From Cordia subcordata (taxonomy: Eukaryota > Streptophyta > Magnoliopsida > Boraginales > Cordiaceae), in the NCBI GenBank assembly GCA_028554755.1, contig JAPTOF010000008.1, positions 15,357,001 to 15,421,000 on the forward strand: DNA of 64,000 nt, given 5' to 3'. The notes under the pieces are model-generated. The model was not told the DNA's origin and made no database searches. It saw only the letters and a program-made list of their open reading frames with translations. A program made the position numbers and the translations under genes. Shown here piece by piece: positions 57,841 through 64,000 of this stretch (positions within the stretch are counted from its first letter, which is position 1; the number at the start of each line of letters is the position of its first letter).

Positions 57841-59440
57841 TGTTTACCTTTCACAACCCATTTAGGTCATTGCCAATGTGGAACAAGAGTACCTCTATCA
57901 CATAATTTCTTAAAATAGCATTCAGAAGAAATATGACTATTCTTTTCACAATAGGTACGACTAATAGAAGATTTTAACGGTGCAATAGAGGATGATGCTT
58001 TCACAAAATAGTTTTTCAAATTTTTTTGTTTGGTAAAAGGTTCATAACCAATTCCACTTTTGTCAAACATCATTTTTTGTGAACCAAGAAGGTTTTCAAG
58101 ATTTTCTTGTCCATTTGTAAACTTCTTCACAATCTTTTGTAGATCATTATTTATTTTGTCAAATCATTTACTTGTTCGTGAAAACCATTTATATTTTCCA
58201 AAAAAGATGTATTTCTTTCCAAGGTCATCTTTTTCTTTCAAAATAGTTCTCAAAATTTTTTGTAAAACATTATTTTTGCTTAAAGCAATTGAAAAATCAT
58301 CATGTAATTTAGAAAAGGCTTCTAGCAAATCATCAAATGTAGACTCTTCTTTTTCCTTTTTAGGTGATGATCAACAAATAGAATTGGAGGGTGAAGAATA
58401 TACCTCACTCTTATTGGCCATGAGGCAAAGATTGGCAGCTTTATTATCACTTGATTGGCTTTCATTCTCACTTGATTGTGAATCAAGCTTTGTCGCTTTT
58501 GAACTTTTTCCTTCTTTTTCTCTTTGAGCCATGGACAATCTGACTTAATGTGTCCCAATTTCCTACATTTATAACAAGTTAGTTCTTTATCACTTGAATA
58601 ATCCATGCTTACCTTTCTCTTGGATGACCTCTTTGAATTGAACACTTTTTTTCTCACAAATTTCTCGAATCTTGAATACATAGTCATTTCTTCTTCACTT
58701 AAGCTTTCTTGCAAAGTTGCTTTGAAGGCCAAATTCCACATCATACTCTTTTCTCCATAGGGCTCACATGGTTCAAACTCATAAGTCATAAGTGAACCAA
58801 TCAACTCACTAAGGGTAAGCTTGTTGAGATGCTTCACTTCTTTGGTAGCCGTCACCTTGGGCTGAAATTTTGATGATAAGTATCTCAACAACTTACTAAC
58901 CAATTCAACATTAGTATAAACTTTTCCAAGAGATTTCAAAGAATTCATAATTTGAATAAATCTAGAAAACATATGCTCAACATTCTTGCTTTGATACATA
59001 TAAAACATTTCATACTCATGTGTAAACATGCTAATCCTAGATTATTTGCCCTGGCTAATTCCTTCATAAGTTATTTTAGGCTTATCCCAAATTTCTTTAG
59101 CTAAAGTGCATCCCGTAACTTTAGCAAATTCAGTAGCATTCAATCCAACATCCAAGGTATACAAAGCCTTAGCATTCATTTCAACAAGTTTATAATATTT
59201 CTCATCCTATTCGTCTTCCATTTCCAATACTTTCTTATCTCCTACAATTTTCATAGGATATTGAGGTCCATTTTCAATTACGTTTCATGCTTTGTAATCA
59301 TGAGCTTGCACAAATACTTTCATTCTCATTTTCCAAAAGACGTAATTAAGGCCATCAAACATAGGAGCTTTGTTAGTTGACAAACCTTCAATGGTAGTAG
59401 CATTAACTTTTTTTCTTATATTAATTCTAGTAGTTGTTAA
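57841..59440 (-). pseudogene. S1 gag, SIRE-type, nearly complete
   Basis: Minus-strand order: APMFDGLNYVFWKMRMKVFV near 59340; the UBN2 domain with MFTHEYEMFYMYQSKNVEHM and KLTLSELIGSLMTYE (58780-59030); a zinc knuckle CYKCRKLGHIKSDCP near 58540 with all CCHC residues; a long region; then MFDKSGIGYEPFTKQKNLKN (58030); and a second knuckle remnant CEKNSHISSEC near 57920. Only a few stops and frameshifts. Gag binds and packages RNA; without pol the element could move only with help. Confidence 0.88.
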
Positions 59441-59458
59441 ACTATATGTGGAACCCTA

Positions 59459-59471
59459 GCTCATGATACCA
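59459..59471 (-). other. S1 primer binding site
   Basis: The minus strand reads TGGTATCATGAGC, near TGGTATCAGAGC (initiator-Met), two bases after the LTR end. Confidence 0.85.
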
Positions 59472-59473
59472 CT

Positions 59474-62400
59474 TGTTATGGGGCAAATAATCTTAAGGGG
59501 TGGGGTGAATTAAGATTATGGTACTTTCTTGGAAAATAAAGTTGATTTATTACAATTTTCTAATGCAAGGTAATAAACACACTTCACACAAGAAATTTAT
59601 CGAACAGGTTGAAAGCAATATGAAAATAATTGAAGTAAGAAGAGAAAGGAATAGAATACACTGAATTTTTTAGTGGGTCAGCCAAGCCTACGTCTACCAC
59701 CTAAAGATTCTCCCCTTAGGACTTCAACCTCCTTCACTATAGATACTCCATCAAATGTTGGCAAAGTACAAACCAACTTGTTTCAACTCTTTGAAGCACT
59801 CTCTTCAAATAACCCACGTGAAAGCACCTCACTAAGGACTTCCCCACTTTTCTCTGTCTAAGAATTCAATCTCAATTCTATCCTAGCTATGGAGTGTAAA
59901 CTCGCTTGAGAATTGAATATAAGAAATATAGGTGTTGCTTAATAGCTCATTCAAAAGAATATGAATGTGTATAGCTCTTGCATAACTCAAGAATCAACAA
60001 TGTAAAGCTTAACATCTTTGTAATGCTCAAGTGATGATTTGAAAGCTATAGATTGGAGTAATATATAATGATATGAATAGCCATAAGAATGTCAAGTATG
60101 AGAGAAAATTGTATATGGTGTGAAAGAGTTGAAAAACTTGACAAAAACAAGTTAAAATGGCTATTTTTTAAACATAGTAGGTCAACATCGGTCGCTAGGG
60201 CCAATCGACTGGTGCAGAGTCCGGATAGGACCTCTAACATTCTGCTTTCCCTTGGTGTCACTGGTCGGTCGCCCGGGCAGGGAGTCTGATAGGGTACAAA
60301 AGATAATAGTTCAAGGGCGGTTATACTGGGTTTTAGTCGGCGGCTTGGCTGGGGGTCCGGCCTATACCTAAAAACACTATTTTTGCCCTTTTTTGATTTC
60401 CTTTGAATACGTTTGATAGAACAAATAATTAGCAATTCAAAGTCAATAAAAAGATTCAAAATTAGAAAGGAAGTTTTGAAAATATCTTTGAAAGACTTTT
60501 TGAAATTTGACAAGTGATGTGTTTTTTTTGTGTGTTTATGTATTGCATGTTTATTCTTGTTTTGAGGTGTTTTGTGCTTTATTTGGTGTATTAGTATATC
60601 ATTAGGTCATACTTGTGCACATTAGGGTTTACATGTTCATAGTTGAGGTTAGGACTTAAATGCTAGACTAATGCGCATTTGTTGCTTGTTTTAGGTGTGC
60701 TTCGAAGAGATAATTTGAGTTTGATTGAGAGTGGTTGGTGTGTAGATCAAATCCTAGGGTGTTTCGGACATAAAGGAATGAAGAAAGTGCATTTGGAAGT
60801 GGCCAGGCGACGGAAGGAGCGACCGGGGCAAAATCGAGCGTAATGGGAGCTAAATTTGGACCTTGCAACCAAAAAGGACATGGAGAAATTGTGGACACAT
60901 TTTAGGGTGAAAAATATGGCTTGGGAGATCCCTCATGGTGATACAAATCCATAGAAAAAATGGTGCGCGAATCGGAGCTAAAATGAGCGAGATATGAACA
61001 TTTTACTATCAAGACCGGTTGAGCTTCTGTCAAGGCCGATCGACTGGCCAGATCAGAATCTGGGCCAATTTTGGTTGGATGACTTAGCCCTAAAGCCGGT
61101 CGACTGGTTGGACCCTCAGCTGGATGCATTAACAACTCTATTTAAGCCATTTTTCAGCCACTTTTGAGGAGAACAACACCCGATTCACACACCTATTTCC
61201 CTAAACCCAAAATCTACCAAGAACCACATCACAATGTCACTTCTAAACACATTTTAACACTTGGAATGAAGGATCCAAGAGGATCAAACACTAGGATTTG
61301 GGGTATAGCTCATGGATTGTAAAGCTTGGCTATGGATAGAAGGGTATCTCTTATTTATCATAAGTCTAATTATGTATGATTAGAGCTATGTAGGGTGATT
61401 ATATCTTGTATTTATGAATTGATTACTACTTTTTATTAATGGTAACTTGATGGCTTTATGTATACATGCTTTTTGCTTAGGGTTTCAAAGGCTATTTTAC
61501 ATTCATGTCTATGTGTTTGTTGAAATGCCTCAATGAAGTTGCATATATATATTGAAGTCTATTGTGCTATTAACCATCTCTAAATCATTATGCTAGTATG
61601 TCTATGTGTTTGCGTGGTGATTACATAAAGTAGGTATGCTTATATACATGTCGATATATGTGTTTGCATACTTAATAGCACAAATAGCTGCTATTACATA
61701 CATGTCGGGTGTAATTGCTTAAATTAGTGTAATCTAAGCATGTCTATGTGTTTAGTAGTATAATATTCCAGAGTAATCTTGAATGCCATGCCCTAGATGT
61801 GTAAGTTTTGTACTTTAATGTCAATTATCGCTATTGTGATGATGATCGGTGGTGCATAACTAATGGCTAGCCTAGGTCGAGTCACCCTTAGCTTTAAATC
61901 AAGCTAATGGGTTTCAGGGTAGGTTATTAGACCTTAGACAAACTAGGTATTGGCTTTAAATCTAGCCAACAGTTTAAACGCTAGGGTTAGATTGATCTAA
62001 GTCACCTAGAATCCTAACTAGCTAACCGTATAGCCCTAAGTCATACAGACCATATGCCGTGGCTCTAGGGGTCGACACCTAGGGACGAATTTGTACTAAG
62101 GCTTAAGGTGCAATTAGGAGACTAGATGAGAGCAACCCAGTTTAATCCATCAAGCAACTCTAACAAGAAGTAGTAATCACCCATTTGCAAGATGTAATCA
62201 CCCTATTCCCTATTTCCACATGTTAGTATCCCCTTAGATCGCTTGATTCCCCCATCACACACACACCACCTTTTTTTTGTCTTTCCTATAGCTTAGTTTT
62301 ATCTTTCTTGAGCTCCCCTCAAACCAAAAACACCAAAAAGATTGTAGTTAGGACCCTACCATGTAGCTCTTTAGGACGTACTTAGGTTAGAACACTGTAT

Positions 62401-63440
62401 TTAGGCCTCCTGTGGATTCGACCCCACACTCGCACACACCGTACTACACACGACCCGTGCATTTGCAGGCTATTTAGGCTTGTGCTCAAATAGCGTATCA
62501 AGAAGATTTGAAATTCTTTTAAGAAGATTTGACAATATAGAATAATTTCAAAATGAAAGAGAAAGTCAAAGATTTGCTTTTAAAAAACTTTCCAAAAGTA
62601 AGCAATCAATTATATTCTCAAAAGATTTCAAGATGCAACTTTATGACTTATGAAAAACATGTTTTAAGGATTGAAATATGATTTTGGAAAAAATAGATGT
62701 TGAGGATTAAAAAAATTCTAAAGGGTTTTGAGCTTTAGGTGTGAACTCAAGGATATACGCAACATAGAACAATGATGTAGGAAACAAGCCAGTACCGCTT
62801 GTGATTTCATGTCTCTGGCCTTATATCTCCCCTTGTCTTTGACTTGAGAATTTTTGTGTATGGACATCCATCTTTTATCCTCAAATCCACGAGCTCTTTC
62901 ACAAGCTTCCATAAGATTATACTTTGCAAAAACATAGCTCATAAAAAAGGAATAATCCATATACAATCTTTATGAAGCATTCAATCCATAGAAAAATTCA
63001 TTCATTAAAATATAAGCAATTTATAAAATTTATCTAAAGCTCATTTAGTCAACGCTTTCATTCATAGCCATATAATTTATACAACTCATGTTTATAACAT
63101 ATCATTATGAGTCATGGCTAATCTTTTACTTACATCATCAAAACATTAATTGCAAATCATATAATACCAATATGCAAATATCCAATCATAATCAATCTAC
63201 TTTCAACATATCCAAATATATCTCAATCAATCCAATTTACATTTAATGCATTCACACCAATAAGTCAATATTTCACTTTTAAAGATTTTGTACAAATATA
63301 TTTACCATGTAAACAATCAATCCCAAAGCCAAACAAGTGTGCATTTAAGTATATAAACATATTAGAATCAACACACTTGATAATCACAAGTTTTCTTGAT
63401 GTGTTATCATCAAAATCATATATTTATCATAAAGCCAACA
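59474..63440 (-). repeat. S1 5' LTR, interrupted by L11
   Basis: Pieces 59474-60514 and 62506-63440. Termini TGTTATGGGGC and ...AAAGCCAACA. On the minus strand it opens TGTTGGC and soon has TGATTTTGATGATAACACATC. Confidence 0.88.
60515..62500 (+). repeat. Solo Athila LTR (L11), target duplication ACAAG/AGAAG
   Basis: Starts TGATGTGTTTTTTTTG, ends ...CAAATAGCGTATCA. Flanks ACAAG (60510-60514) and AGAAG (62501-62505) differ by one base; the paralogous uninterrupted site at 46325-46329 reads AGAAG. Keeps GTCGAC-like motifs near 61015-61100 and ctatttaagcc near 61138. 1986 bp. Confidence 0.95.
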
Positions 63441-63445
63441 CATAC

Positions 63446-63518
63446 ACAAAGATTCTCTGAGTGACCCTTTGCTCAAATCACAAGTTAGTCACTTTGCATC
63501 CTTTTGGGACTCATAAAA
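63446..63518 (-). repeat. Old SIRE-like LTR fragment S0, part 3
   Basis: aaagattctctgagtgacc...caaatcacaagttagtcac follows on from 45281 once S1 is removed. Ends at the start of the next copia LTR. Confidence 0.5.
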
Positions 63519-64000
63519 TGTTAGGAATAGTTTCCTAAAGTCAGTCATCTATTGTATTTCTAGAGTTGTTTACACATGAGTTATGTTAATAATATTTGGC
63601 CATTACATCATATTGCACCATCTTCTCTTATTTTGATCATGATGTAGTTCCTTAGAACAATTGTATGGGATCATGTGAATGAGGCATGGTTTGATTGTTC
63701 TTAAAATCTGTTCATAACCGAATGATGGAATTGATACTAGGACGTCAATTCCTTCTAGTAGAGGTTATTGTTTGTCACATGGGTTGGTCTTCCTCATGAC
63801 CAATGGGTGTTGAGACACCGATGTGACACACAGGTAAGGTGTGGAGACACGCTTACTAAACATGACTCATTTACAAGCATCGTATGATACTTACCCTACT
63901 GTCAAAGGATTGCTTGTGGTGCACATGGTTGTAGTATTCCCTTCAACCTGAGACCGCCGTAGATGCTTGCGAATTACTCCTCGTACTTTGGTGCCGGACT
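63519..64000 (+). repeat. Start of another C2-family LTR, runs off the window
   Basis: TGTTAGGAATAGTTTCCTAAAG, homologous to 19785 and 27958. It keeps the gaattactcctcgtac segment deleted from the C2 5' LTR. Whether it is a solo LTR or a full element lies beyond the window. Confidence 0.9.

Larger units (their letters stand above)
45287..63440 (-). mobile_element. SIRE-like copia element S1, gag only, with nested insertions
   Basis: 3' LTR (45287-57242, interrupted), PPT (57243-57257), gag (57841-59440), PBS (59459-59471), 5' LTR (59474-63440, interrupted). Net LTR lengths after removing insertions and target duplications are 1970 and 1976 bp. Flanks are CACAC (45282-45286) and CATAC (63441-63445), one mismatch. 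Protease, integrase, RT and RNase H are absent. The SIRE-type assignment rests on gag and PPT. Confidence 0.88.

Overview
The window is a block of nested plant transposable elements. I found no host gene. The organism is a flowering plant, because the lineages present are plant ones: Ty3/gypsy Athila and Tat, Ty1/copia Tork (Tnt1-like) and SIRE-like, two further copia families primed by initiator-Met tRNA, a hAT-type DNA transposon, and a probable TIR element. I cannot name the species. The density and decay suggest pericentromeric or other heterochromatic DNA (inference). Every coding stretch I could read is a pseudogene.

Layout. 1-5460: minus-strand Athila element (3' LTR, integrase, RNase H, RT, end of gag). 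5475-13056: more Athila LTRs (L2, L3), a short pol-less internal region with its PBS, and a palindromic LTR structure (L4). 13057-19275: minus-strand Tork-type copia (C1), broken by a deleted relative (13704-15248) and a solo Athila LTR (15433-17455). 19276-19773: a Tork LTR in the opposite orientation. 19785-29477: plus-strand copia C2 with both LTRs, a PBS, a long leader holding tRNA-like repeats, degenerate gag-pol, and a PPT. 29478-45286: remains of an old SIRE-like LTR (S0). It is split by a probable TIR element (T1), which itself holds an Athila 3' end (L6), a deleted copia (C4), an Athila-gag/Tat-integrase chimera, a solo LTR (L8) and a 235-bp fold-back LTR derivative (L9).

45287-63440: minus-strand SIRE-like element S1 that keeps gag but has lost pol. 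Its left LTR carries a solo Athila LTR (L10) and an 8.1-kb copia (C3). C3 is in turn broken by a 1.25-kb hAT element. Its right LTR carries another solo Athila LTR (L11). With the insertions removed, the two S1 LTRs are 1970 and 1976 bp, which supports the reconstruction. 63519-64000: start of another LTR of the C2 family.

Order of events (inferred from nesting): S0 first, then S1, then L10, L11 and C3, then the hAT element inside C3. The most unusual items are the two palindromic LTR derivatives (L9, flanked by a 5-bp target duplication, and L4), the tRNA-like array in the C2 leader, the amplified U3/TATA repeats in C4, and the Athila/Tat chimera.
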